In this document: positions 1-7,136 of the stretch, in pieces
How positions within the stretch are numbered: the first letter of the stretch is position 1
Layout of the letters: each line of letters starts with the position of its first letter
Origin: JBFJVZ01 sp041623895
GTDB taxonomy: Bacteria; Planctomycetota; Planctomycetia; Pirellulales; Pirellulaceae
Length of the DNA: 13,472 nucleotides
Reading direction: 5' to 3'
NCBI GenBank assembly: GCA_041623895.1
Contig: JBFJVZ010000196.1
Span: 1-13,472, forward strand
The notes under the pieces: generated by a model
The model's database searches: none
Told to the model about the DNA's origin: nothing
Seen by the model: the letters and a program-made list of their open reading frames with translations, nothing else
Program-made: the position numbers and the translations under genes

Positions 1-2220
1 CAGATAGCGCGGTCGGGCGATTTGTCGGCTACAGCCACGATTGATTACCAGACGTTTGATCAAACGGCCATCGCCGGCCAGGACTACACCACGACGATCG
101 GAACCGCCACCTTCAACCCCAACGAAGCGACCAAGGATATCTTGATTCCAATCGCCGATGACGAGGAGGACGAATCCTCGGAAACCTTTACCTTCACCAT
201 CGATAACCCCAGTGGCGCTGACCTGGGCGTTCCCCGAACGACAACGATCACAATTTTGGATAGCGGAGCGTTATTGCCGAACTACCCAGATTTTGGTAAC
301 GCCTCCGGGATCGTTACCAACGGTGGTGCATCGATTCTTGGTGACAAGCTACAGCTGACCAGTGATGCCCAGTATCAAACGGGTTCGGCGTTTTACGATA
401 CGGCGATTGCCGCTGACGAAAATACGTCCTTCCAAGTGGCGTTTGCCTTTGAGATGGCCGACGGTTTCGGCCCGGGTGGCGCGGATGGACTCACGTTTGT
501 CGTGCAAAATTCGGATGATGGTACCTTAGCGCTGGGCGGCGGCGGCGGCAATCTTGGATATGACGGGATCGCCAACAGCCTGGCGGTGGAGCTTGACACC
601 TGGCAGAACCCCTGGGACCAGTACAACGACGAAATAGGTGTGGTGGTCGGCGGCGATATCCGCAATGAAATCGCGCAAAGCAAAGCACCGTTCAATCTTA
701 ACTTTGGCGGCGTCTACTACGCTTGGGTCGACTACAACGGCAGCAGCGACACGCTCAGCGTTTACCTATCGGAGACCCCGACAAAACCCACGGCAGCGAC
801 GTTGCAAACGACGATCGAACTGGACGCGTACGTCGGCGACCAGTTCTATGCCGGCTTCACTTCATCCAATTACAACCGGCCCAACGCCCATCGGATCTTA
901 TCGTGGACGATGAATCTGGAGACACCGATCGATCCGCCGGTTGCCGGACCGGTGACTGCGATCACCGTGGCGAGCGGATTTGTCCAGCCCACAGGGATCG
1001 ACTGGTCGCCGGACGGGCGTAACCTGTACGTTGCCGAAAAAGGGGGCATCGTTAAAGTCATTCGAGACGGCAACACGATCGCTTCTCCGCTGATCGACAT
1101 TTCTGACATTGTTAACAACGTTGCTGATCGTGGACTACTGGACATCGCCGTTCATCCTGACTTGGACAACAACCCGTATCTGTACTTGCTGTACACATAT
1201 GATCCTCCCGAAGTGTGGGATCATACTGGGAACCAGTTTGCCAAACCGGACGGCCCCGGCAACCGCGCCGGTCGATTGATGCGCGTCACGCTGGACGCAT
1301 CAACCAACTACACCACGATCGTGGAAGGCCAAGAACAGATTATCTTGGGCACGGCCAGCACGTGGGACAATTTCAACGCGTTTACCAATAGCGTCTTCAA
1401 TTTTGCCGAGCCGCCGGCTGGTGTTAATCCCGATGGTTCGTACATCCAGGACTTTGTCAACTCCGATAGCACCACGCATACCGTTGGTTCACTGGCGTTC
1501 GGAACGGACGGCAACCTGTTCGTTTCTATCGGTGACGGAGCCAGCTACAACGATGTCGATCCGCGAGCCGTTCGCGTTCAAGACATCGATAGCCTGTCCG
1601 GAAAGATACTGAGAATTGATCCGATCAGCGGAGCGGGCGTTGCGGACAATCCCTTTTACGAAAGCGACAATCCCAACTCCAATCAATCCAAGGTCTATCA
1701 ACTTGGGCTGCGAAACCCCTTCCGGATCTCCGTCGACAGCGAAAGCGGACAGTTGTTCATCGGTGACGTGGGCTGGACGACTTGGGAAGAAGTCAACACG
1801 GGCGCTCCAGGTGCCAATTTTGGCTGGCCTTACTACGAAGGCGGCCAAGGCGAGAGTTTCATTACCGGCGGTGGCTACGCGGCGCTGCCCGAGGCGCAAG
1901 CATTCTACGCAAGTGGCGGAATCGTAACGCCCGCCTCCGTGGCGCTCAGTCATTCAGCCGACGGTATCAATGCAATTATGTTGGGTGACGTGGTCCGCAA
2001 CGGTGATCTTGGTGAGCAATACGAAGGCGACATCTTTTTCAACGACCTCGGTCAAGGCATCGTTCGAAACGCATCGATCGATGCCAACGGTGTCGTGACC
2101 AATGTCGATGTCTTTGCGACCGGTGCTCAATATGTCGTGACCATGAGACAAGGTCCGGATGGTTCGCTGTACTTCGTTGATTTGCTTGACGGAGAAATCG
2201 GCAAATGGCAGATCTTGTGA
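1..2220 (+). CDS. Calx-beta / L-type lectin / PQQ-type glucose-sorbosone dehydrogenase fusion protein, 5' partial
   Basis: The frame is open from base 1, so the true start lies upstream; 739 residues are visible and the stop is TGA. Visible residues 1-90 form a Calx-beta-like module (DYTTTIGTATFNPNE, then an acidic DDEEDESSETF stretch). Residues about 95-307 look like an L-type lectin beta-sandwich (ADGLTFVVQN, then VELDTWQN). Residues about 320-735 are a glucose/sorbosone dehydrogenase propeller (GLLDIAVHPD; HTVGSLAFGTDGNLF; GDG; GLRNPF). In soluble PQQ glucose dehydrogenases the histidine of the H-x-x-G-x-L block is the catalytic base; here it is near visible residue 493, and the R-N pair is near 571-572. 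The protein is probably an exported, Ca- and PQQ-dependent sugar oxidase that binds glycans, possibly with more Calx-beta modules upstream. I see no C-terminal anchor or sorting motif; the protein simply ends in GKWQIL. The domain calls are solid, but substrate and activity are inferred. Confidence 0.87.
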   Translation, partial: QIARSGDLSATATIDYQTFDQTAIAGQDYTTTIGTATFNPNEATKDILIPIADDEEDESSETFTFTIDNPSGADLGVPRTTTITILDSGALLPNYPDFGNASGIVTNGGASILGDKLQLTSDAQYQTGSAFYDTAIAADENTSFQVAFAFEMADGFGPGGADGLTFVVQNSDDGTLALGGGGGNLGYDGIANSLAVELDTWQNPWDQYNDEIGVVVGGDIRNEIAQSKAPFNLNFGGVYYAWVDYNGSSDTLSVYLSETPTKPTAATLQTTIELDAYVGDQFYAGFTSSNYNRPNAHRILSWTMNLETPIDPPVAGPVTAITVASGFVQPTGIDWSPDGRNLYVAEKGGIVKVIRDGNTIASPLIDISDIVNNVADRGLLDIAVHPDLDNNPYLYLLYTYDPPEVWDHTGNQFAKPDGPGNRAGRLMRVTLDASTNYTTIVEGQEQIILGTASTWDNFNAFTNSVFNFAEPPAGVNPDGSYIQDFVNSDSTTHTVGSLAFGTDGNLFVSIGDGASYNDVDPRAVRVQDIDSLSGKILRIDPISGAGVADNPFYESDNPNSNQSKVYQLGLRNPFRISVDSESGQLFIGDVGWTTWEEVNTGAPGANFGWPYYEGGQGESFITGGGYAALPEAQAFYASGGIVTPASVALSHSADGINAIMLGDVVRNGDLGEQYEGDIFFNDLGQGIVRNASIDANGVVTNVDVFATGAQYVVTMRQGPDGSLYFVDLLDGEIGKWQIL

Positions 2221-2245
2221 TCGGTTGGAACGTTTGCCGTACGTA

Positions 2246-2275
2246 CATGGTCGTTTCGATTCAGCTGCGACCATG
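2246..2275. terminator. Weak hairpin between convergent genes
   Basis: A perfect 8-bp inverted repeat (CATGGTCG and CGACCATG) with a 14-base loop lies in the 76-base gap between the lectin-dehydrogenase stop and the stop of the convergent sulfotransferase. No T-tract follows on either strand, so it is at best a weak bidirectional terminator or stabilising hairpin. Confidence 0.25.
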
Positions 2276-2296
2276 ACCAGCGGATTGCCCTTGCTA

Positions 2297-3136
2297 CTAT
2301 GCGTAAAGTCGCTTGCCGACAAATCGGACGGCATTGCGAAACGTGCGAGGCACCGGTTTCTGCACCAAGTCGCGGCGGATGGCTGCGTTGCCAGAGAGAA
2401 ACCGCTCGCGCCATTGCTCGGTAAGGTCATCGCGCTGTTTGCGTATCTTCAGCCGTGAAAGGTCAGCCGGATGTTCTTGCGGGTCAAAGCCCAGGAAGGA
2501 CATGATCTTTGCTACCTCGGCGGCCGGGTCCGCCTCCAAGGCGTCGTAGGTCAGGTAGTGGACTGGTGCGTCGCGGACGGCGAAGAACAGTTGCCACCAA
2601 CGGTTCCAGTCCGCAATCTCCGCCATGCACATTCCAATTGCCCGTTCGTCATACTGGGGCGCCCGGCCATTGTTTTCAATCGACGAAAGCCACTGCTCCG
2701 TAGCCGTTGCCCGATACAATGAGATCGCCTGACGCAGCAGATCGTTGCGAACCAGAAAGATGTAGTGCGCGTTGCTGAAAACTTTCCCAAGAATATTGTC
2801 TCTCAGGATCTCCTCCATGTGGGCCGGAAACAACTTGGCTGAAATCAAGTTGGTTTCGCTGCGGGATCGACTGTGAAGCTCCTCGATCTTCCTGGTAACG
2901 GTGGGGTTTGTTAGTCCGTATTGGCGATACTTGCCGTCGTTGAAGTACTCCTCGGTCAGCAGGAACGGGCCTGTTGTGTCGATCAGGCGGGACAATAGTG
3001 TGCTGCCTGACCGCGGCGTGGCGGCAATGATCAAACTCAAGTCGGGCGACGTCCAATCGGACGGCAAGGCACATGCTGGCTCTGTTACAGGCAAGGTTTT
3101 CCCCTCATTGATTTTCAAAAAGGCAATCTGAGTCAT
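2297..3136 (-). CDS. Stf0-type sulfotransferase
   Basis: Predicted cytoplasmic enzyme moving sulfate from PAPS to a hydroxyl group, in the style of Stf0 trehalose 2-sulfotransferase. The 279 residues have the family's full length. The 5'-phosphosulfate loop is ATPRSGSTLLSRLI (about 39-52). The next block, LLTEEYF (about 59-65), carries the position of the Stf0 catalytic glutamate. AKLFPAHM (100-107) and the 3'-phosphate block FLVRNDLLRQAISLYRA (about 127-143) then TEQW match the Stf0 pattern RxDxxxQAxSxxxA...T.xW. The YDALEADPAAEVAKIMSFLG segment (197-216) is also typical. The ATG shares four bases (ATGA) with the stop of the upstream gene and has no clear ribosome-binding site of its own, so translational coupling is likely. 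It is the last gene of the six-gene minus-strand cluster. The acceptor cannot be read from sequence; a glycan or glycolipid made by the cluster is the simplest guess. Confidence 0.88.
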   Translation of the reverse strand: MTQIAFLKINEGKTLPVTEPACALPSDWTSPDLSLIIAATPRSGSTLLSRLIDTTGPFLLTEEYFNDGKYRQYGLTNPTVTRKIEELHSRSRSETNLISAKLFPAHMEEILRDNILGKVFSNAHYIFLVRNDLLRQAISLYRATATEQWLSSIENNGRAPQYDERAIGMCMAEIADWNRWWQLFFAVRDAPVHYLTYDALEADPAAEVAKIMSFLGFDPQEHPADLSRLKIRKQRDDLTEQWRERFLSGNAAIRRDLVQKPVPRTFRNAVRFVGKRLYA

Positions 3137-4074
3137 AACGTGTTCACCATGGTGCGGTTTACCGTTCGACCCCGCTTGATCAGGTCATTGAGCAAACGGT
3201 CTTCTTCGTTGAAGACGGTGACGCGTGTTGCACCCATGCGTTCAAAGTCATCGTAGTTTCCGTGCCTCATTTCCTGACCATATCGGTGCAAGATAAGCAA
3301 ATCGCCGGCAAAGAACGCGTTCATATACGCCGATCCGCCTTGCACCGAAACACGCAGTTTGGATTGCGCCAGCAGGCCGAGCTGAAATTCATTGAATGAG
3401 ATCTGCTGATAGTTCTCGTACAGGTCTTCTCCCATGATCACCCCCAACTCCCGCAACATGTCTTTTTCGTTCAACTCCCCGAGAGGCATGTGGTCGACGA
3501 TGATGCCCTTGGTTGGACGCAGGTAAACAATTTGGAATTGATCAGCCATCTCGGCCACGATTCTTTTCAGCAGTCCAACTGACAAAAAGTTGACGGGTGG
3601 GTGATCCCATTCGACGTTGTATTTGTTGAAAATCAGCAGCAAAGGTTTCTCGAATGGTAGATCGAGTTGCCCCGAGTAACGGGCACCAAAGTCAGGGGCC
3701 TGCCAGCGGCGGAAGTCAGGACGTTGATGGGGCTTTTGCTTCAATGAATCGTAGAACTTGACCCAGTCGCGCTGCTGGTAGAGCTCTTGGTGGTCAGGCG
3801 AAAACCAGTAAAAGCATCGCGTGCCAACGCAACTGATCGTTTTCTCCAGGATCGCGTGTTTGGCCAAATAGTAGGCGTAGGGGACGTGGTAGAACATTTC
3901 GTAGCCGAATTCGCATCCCTGTGAATCGATCACTGTGCTGGGGATATCACCGCGCGGCCGCACGTTCGGCTTTCCCCTCAGTCGATACCAGATTTTTTGA
4001 GCCTGGTTTGCTGTTGACAGAGTCAAACATGGATCCTGTGGCAGTCCCAGGTCGTTGAGATGCGACCCCGCCAT
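3133..4074 (-). CDS. Unrecognised 313-residue protein of the glycan-modification cluster
   Basis: I do not recognise the family. The protein has no signal peptide or membrane segment, so a cytoplasmic location is likely. Notable blocks are GCEFGYEMFYHVPYAYYLAK (53-72), LLLIFNKYNVEWDHPPVNF (145-163), QIVYLRPTKG (181-190) and, near the C-terminus, LRVSVQGGSAYMNAFFAG (240-257) followed by LLILHRYGQE. The last block, a beta strand running into a glycine-rich turn and helix, recalls the nucleotide-sugar-binding half of GT-B glycosyltransferases or ADP-heptose/fucosyltransferase-like proteins, but there is no decisive motif. The ATG is supported by a good ribosome-binding site, AAGGAG, nine bases upstream. 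Its TGA overlaps the ATG of the following Stf0 sulfotransferase by four bases, which suggests co-production and a linked step, for example making or presenting the sulfation acceptor. The gene is certain; the function is open. Confidence 0.85.
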   Translation of the reverse strand: MAGSHLNDLGLPQDPCLTLSTANQAQKIWYRLRGKPNVRPRGDIPSTVIDSQGCEFGYEMFYHVPYAYYLAKHAILEKTISCVGTRCFYWFSPDHQELYQQRDWVKFYDSLKQKPHQRPDFRRWQAPDFGARYSGQLDLPFEKPLLLIFNKYNVEWDHPPVNFLSVGLLKRIVAEMADQFQIVYLRPTKGIIVDHMPLGELNEKDMLRELGVIMGEDLYENYQQISFNEFQLGLLAQSKLRVSVQGGSAYMNAFFAGDLLILHRYGQEMRHGNYDDFERMGATRVTVFNEEDRLLNDLIKRGRTVNRTMVNTL

Positions 4075-4083
4075 GTTGTGCGT

Positions 4084-4089
4084 CTCCTT
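4084..4089 (-). promoter_or_regulatory. Ribosome-binding site of the 313-residue unknown gene
   Basis: CTCCTT on the plus strand reads AAGGAG on the coding strand, nine bases before the ATG at 4074. It is one of the two clearest Shine-Dalgarno sites in the cluster and fixes this start. Confidence 0.65.
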
Positions 4090-4242
4090 GCAGTTTGAAT
4101 GCTGTCGATACGTCAGGGCGATGCTGGCGAATGAATAGGCTGTTACCGGTTACAGGCAGCGGCTCCCAAAGGCTTCACCGGGCAGTGGCAGAGGACTGGC
4201 CAAATACTCGCAATAAAGCGGAGATCGCTGGGCGACTTAGCA

Positions 4243-4986
4243 TCAGGCAGCTTTTTGCAACTGCTCAATCGCCGACTTGCGAATGAAGACACCATCGGCT
4301 TGCAGCATCACACACGTGTTGCGATCTCGGAATGTTGGCGTTATCGAAGCCAACTCAAAACCGAGCGCCTGCATCGACTCGATCGCTTCGTGCCATAGCG
4401 TCTGACCCTCGTACAACGGTACCATGGAAAGTTCCGACTCCACGGCAATGATTGAATCCAGACATCCCGTTGCGCCTTCCAGTACGCGGTGCTCATGACC
4501 CTGGACATCCATCTTCATGTAACAGCGATCGCCGGGCCGATAGTACAAATCGAATACGGAATCCAGTCTTCGCACCTGCACTTCACAGTGACCGATGTAG
4601 GCTGACTCCGGGGCCGCGGCAACGTGCGTCGGATGCATTCCTTGAAGCGAACTACTTTGTGAGTTACCGGCAATGTTCAAGACCGCAGTACCCTCTTCGG
4701 CACCCAGCGCGAAAGGCTCTGCTTGCCATGATGGGAATCCCCAGCGGTTCTGGCAAAGACGTTCGAATGCGTCCGGCAGCGGCTCGAAGGAAACGATTCG
4801 ACCACGGTAACCGTTCTTCTTCAGCGACCAAGAGTACTGGCCTTTGTTGGCGCCAATATCAAGCACCAGGTCAATGTTATAGGACCGCAGTAAGCGCGTG
4901 CGTGCATTGCCTTTTGCGATCCGGTTTCTCAGTCCCAAGTAGGTGTTTCGGAAGGGGACCTTGGCAAAGTAGATGGATCGAGACAT
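4243..4986 (-). CDS. FkbM family methyltransferase (second in cluster)
   Basis: SAM-dependent O-methyltransferase of the FkbM type, which usually methylates sugar or polyketide hydroxyls. With the chosen start it has 247 residues. Motif I is LVLDIGANKGQY (about 40-51), the acidic ribose-binding position is in RIVSFEPLPDAFERL (63-77), and the late FkbM signature is MKMDVQGHEHRVLEGA (157-172), followed by AVESEL (181-186). The frame is open much further upstream, but everything above 5123 is the overlapping sulfotransferase gene in another frame. Two starts are realistic: ATG at 4986, which begins close to the domain and has only a short AGG upstream, and ATG at 5109, which adds 41 Ser/Leu/Arg-rich residues, leaves a 13-base gap to the upstream gene and has no ribosome-binding site. 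I prefer 4986 because codon use becomes typical there. It lies downstream of the Sulfotransfer_3-like gene and upstream of the unknown gene, in the same orientation. Confidence 0.85.
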   Translation of the reverse strand: MSRSIYFAKVPFRNTYLGLRNRIAKGNARTRLLRSYNIDLVLDIGANKGQYSWSLKKNGYRGRIVSFEPLPDAFERLCQNRWGFPSWQAEPFALGAEEGTAVLNIAGNSQSSSLQGMHPTHVAAAPESAYIGHCEVQVRRLDSVFDLYYRPGDRCYMKMDVQGHEHRVLEGATGCLDSIIAVESELSMVPLYEGQTLWHEAIESMQALGFELASITPTFRDRNTCVMLQADGVFIRKSAIEQLQKAA

Positions 4987-5122
4987 CACAAGCCTGTGAA
5001 ATAACGCGGCAGCGGATGAGGAAGGTAAACGGGAGCGCGACGGTAGCAAGTTGAGCTGGCTGAACGCAATGCGGAAAAAGAAATGATTCTCTCCCCGATT
5101 TGCTTTCATTGGGGCGATTGGA

Positions 5123-6139
5123 TTAGGCCGCCGGTCGGGCCACTCGTGAGACAGCTTTGGCGCACAAGCTTCGCAGCTTGACAATCGAGCGGACGGGTTC
5201 GATCGGTTTGCGGCTGACCAGCGAGTACAGGGATGGGGCAATCGAAGTACCTGGCGGCTGCACGTCCAACAGCTTGTCCGACAGGTTCTTCTCATCGTAT
5301 CCCAGTCGCCTGAGTAACTCCGGGCCCAGCGATTCGCGATAATCGTCAAGCAGCCGCCACATGGAAGCATTGGTCGCTGCGATTCTCAGCCACTTTTCCA
5401 GGGATTTCTGATTGGCGGCAGTGTCCTTGCGGATTCCCTGTTGGTCGCCTCGCCAAAACTGCCAAGATGTGAGTTGGCCGTAGTGCGATAGATGATCAAC
5501 CACCGGCAGGCCCATGAACTCCTGAAGGACCGCAAGTTCCGACTCCGTGTCGGTAACCAGTTGTTCATAGCGCACCGCGTGCACACGGTTGTCGCCGTAG
5601 TCGATGGCGTTGGCCAGGCGTGCGGGAGCTTCCAGCAAGTCGGCTCGATAGGACGCAAGCGAGCCAGCCGATCCTCGCGATGCCCACACCTGAAGCATGG
5701 ATGACAAGACGGCCAAGGGATTGCGAACCAAGATAATCACTTGGCTTTCCGGCAACATCCTCAATAAGTCTTCGATGATCCAGTAGTAGCGTGGCGTCTT
5801 GTCGATCAGCACATCCGCATTCGCGCGGCGACAGGCGGCATAGTAGATGCGCTCGGCCGCCCGTCCGATTTCTTTTTGCAGATCGCCGATCCCACCGCTC
5901 AAGTGGTCTTGAGCAAAGAGGTTGATGGCGTGGTCGGCCAGATACCCGTCATAGGGTGACTCCACCGCACGTGTGGCCCCCGAAACGGCATGGACCAGCG
6001 GCAGCATCATCCAGGTTTCACCGGGCGCGATCACTTTGGGATGGCCCCCCAGCATGGTTTGCAGCAACGTTGACCCGGCACGCGGTTGCGAGACGATGAA
6101 CACCACTCTGGGACTCGTTTGCGGTTCACACTCAGACAC
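5123..6139 (-). CDS. PAPS-dependent sulfotransferase, Sulfotransfer_3-like
   Basis: A 338-residue sulfotransferase distinct from the Stf0 enzyme of the same cluster. The 5'-phosphosulfate loop is QPRAGSTLLQTML (18-30). GETWMM (40-45) follows, then DKTPRYYWII (113-122), a block common in Sulfotransfer_3 proteins. The 3'-phosphate-binding block is VIILVRNPLAVLSSML (134-149), with R139 and the serines at 146-147. RYEQLVTDTESELAVLQEFMGLP is the usual C-terminal helix and loop. No signal peptide or membrane segment is visible; some relatives are Golgi or membrane enzymes, but this one looks cytoplasmic or peripheral. The start is GTG at 6139, supported by GGAG ten bases upstream. The last residues, rich in Lys, Arg and Ala, may form a basic tail. 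The likely role is sulfation of a surface glycan or glycolipid; the acceptor is unknown. The stop is 13 bases from the alternative start of the downstream FkbM gene. Confidence 0.87.
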   Translation of the reverse strand: MSECEPQTSPRVVFIVSQPRAGSTLLQTMLGGHPKVIAPGETWMMLPLVHAVSGATRAVESPYDGYLADHAINLFAQDHLSGGIGDLQKEIGRAAERIYYAACRRANADVLIDKTPRYYWIIEDLLRMLPESQVIILVRNPLAVLSSMLQVWASRGSAGSLASYRADLLEAPARLANAIDYGDNRVHAVRYEQLVTDTESELAVLQEFMGLPVVDHLSHYGQLTSWQFWRGDQQGIRKDTAANQKSLEKWLRIAATNASMWRLLDDYRESLGPELLRRLGYDEKNLSDKLLDVQPPGTSIAPSLYSLVSRKPIEPVRSIVKLRSLCAKAVSRVARPAA

Positions 6140-6149
6140 GTAGATCTGT

Positions 6150-6153
6150 CTCC
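6150..6153 (-). promoter_or_regulatory. Ribosome-binding site supporting the GTG start of the sulfotransferase
   Basis: GGAG on the minus strand stands ten bases before the GTG at 6139. The spacing is slightly long, but no better start lies nearby, so it helps decide for the GTG. Confidence 0.45.
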
Positions 6154-6215
6154 GGGTTTTCAGCGATACGGGGCTGATGCTTTGTCACGATGAAGGATTG
6201 GGCTGAAAGAACGTA

Positions 6216-7025
6216 CTAGGCCGCCTTCGATTTGGCGATGATGCGGGATACCTTGTTTGCCTTGCCAATCACTTTCATCAGCGAGATTGGATCGCCGTCA
6301 AACGCTTGGATACCGTACTTGCGGCGAATCCGGCTGATGTGTTGTCGATGAGTCCGCCCAGCGGCGGCGGACAATCCTTGGCCGTGGCGGCGATAGCCGA
6401 TGCCAACTTGCCCGGTGTAGCGAAAGGCAGCTTTTTGAGCCAGCCGCAGCTTGTAGTCCCAGTCCTCATAAATCGACAGCGATTCGTCGAATCCGCCGAC
6501 GCCTTTGGCCAGTTCCGCCGGTGCCAAAAAATCGCGCGGGATCATGATCCGCCGGTCCAGCATGCCTTGAAAGATGATGCCTTCGTGGGGCGGCATGATG
6601 TGGCTGGCCAAGGAGATTCGCTTGCTGTTTGAATCAATTTGTTCAACATCACTGTAGACGACAACCGGCCTGGTTCCACTGTGGGCACGCATGATCGCCA
6701 ACTCGCTGGCTAGCTTGGTCCGGCTGACGTACAGGTCGTCTCCATCCAACGAGGTCAGGTATTCTCCCGTCGCGGCCTGTAGCAGCTGGTTTCGCACGGC
6801 TGCGATGCCGCGGTTTTCTGAGTTTTGAGTCAACCGGATTCGGCCGTCATCAAAGGACAAGATCAACGCTACCGAGTTGTCGGTCGATGCGTCATCGACA
6901 ATTACAAGTTCAAGCTTGCAATCCAGTACTTGCGACAGCACCGAGCCAACCGCTTCTTTGATAAAGGAAGCGTTGTTGTAGCACGGCATCATGACTGAAA
7001 TGGTGATCTCAGCTTTCTCAAGCAT
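6216..7025 (-). CDS. Family 2 glycosyltransferase
   Basis: A 269-residue inverting GT-A enzyme that would move a sugar from a nucleotide-sugar donor to a growing glycan or lipid acceptor at the cytoplasmic side of the membrane. The N-terminus is typical GT2: ISVMMPCYNNASFIKEAVGS (9-28), VIVDDAST (41-48) and the metal-binding SLDGDD (92-97). The acceptor-side block GGFDESLSIYEDWDYKLRLA (177-196) carries the E-D pair used as catalytic base in this family. There is no transmembrane segment, so it is not a processive synthase such as a cellulose or hyaluronan synthase. The ATG at 7025 has a purine-rich GGGGA about ten bases upstream. It is the second gene of the minus-strand cluster, 111 bases after the first FkbM gene, and the only recognisable glycosyltransferase here. 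One enzyme cannot build a polysaccharide, so others must lie elsewhere, or the cluster only elaborates an existing glycan. Confidence 0.9.
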   Translation of the reverse strand: MLEKAEITISVMMPCYNNASFIKEAVGSVLSQVLDCKLELVIVDDASTDNSVALILSFDDGRIRLTQNSENRGIAAVRNQLLQAATGEYLTSLDGDDLYVSRTKLASELAIMRAHSGTRPVVVYSDVEQIDSNSKRISLASHIMPPHEGIIFQGMLDRRIMIPRDFLAPAELAKGVGGFDESLSIYEDWDYKLRLAQKAAFRYTGQVGIGYRRHGQGLSAAAGRTHRQHISRIRRKYGIQAFDGDPISLMKVIGKANKVSRIIAKSKAA

Positions 7026-7042
7026 TGGTCGCTTATCCCCGA

Positions 7043-7068
7043 AACGTCGACACTTGCGTATCGACGTT
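7043..7068. repeat. 8-bp inverted repeat in the methyltransferase-glycosyltransferase gap
   Basis: AACGTCGA and TCGACGTT are perfect complements separated by ten bases. The hairpin sits 18 bases upstream of the glycosyltransferase start, inside the 111-base gap. It has no T-tract, so it could be an attenuating or processing hairpin, or chance. Confidence 0.3.
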
Positions 7069-7136
7069 ATCGTCGGGCTAATCGCAACAACTTGAAGAAA
7101 GTTTGCCGCCCCCGGTGGGCGTGAAACTGAGTTTAA

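Noticed and set aside
1489..1953. 154-codon open frame on the minus strand
   Set aside because: Antisense to the dehydrogenase propeller, whose conserved blocks are on the plus strand.
4452..5054. 200-codon open frame on the plus strand
   Set aside because: Antisense to the second FkbM methyltransferase and low in protein-like features.
5110..5370. Further upstream extension of the second FkbM reading frame
   Set aside because: It overlaps the sulfotransferase gene in a different frame; the extension is Cys/Ser/Arg-rich and is better explained as read-through of a shadow frame.
7107..7121. CGCCC/GGGCG mini-hairpin just after the first FkbM gene
   Set aside because: Only five base pairs and no T-tract, within a GC-rich stretch; easily chance, and the downstream gene continues the cluster.
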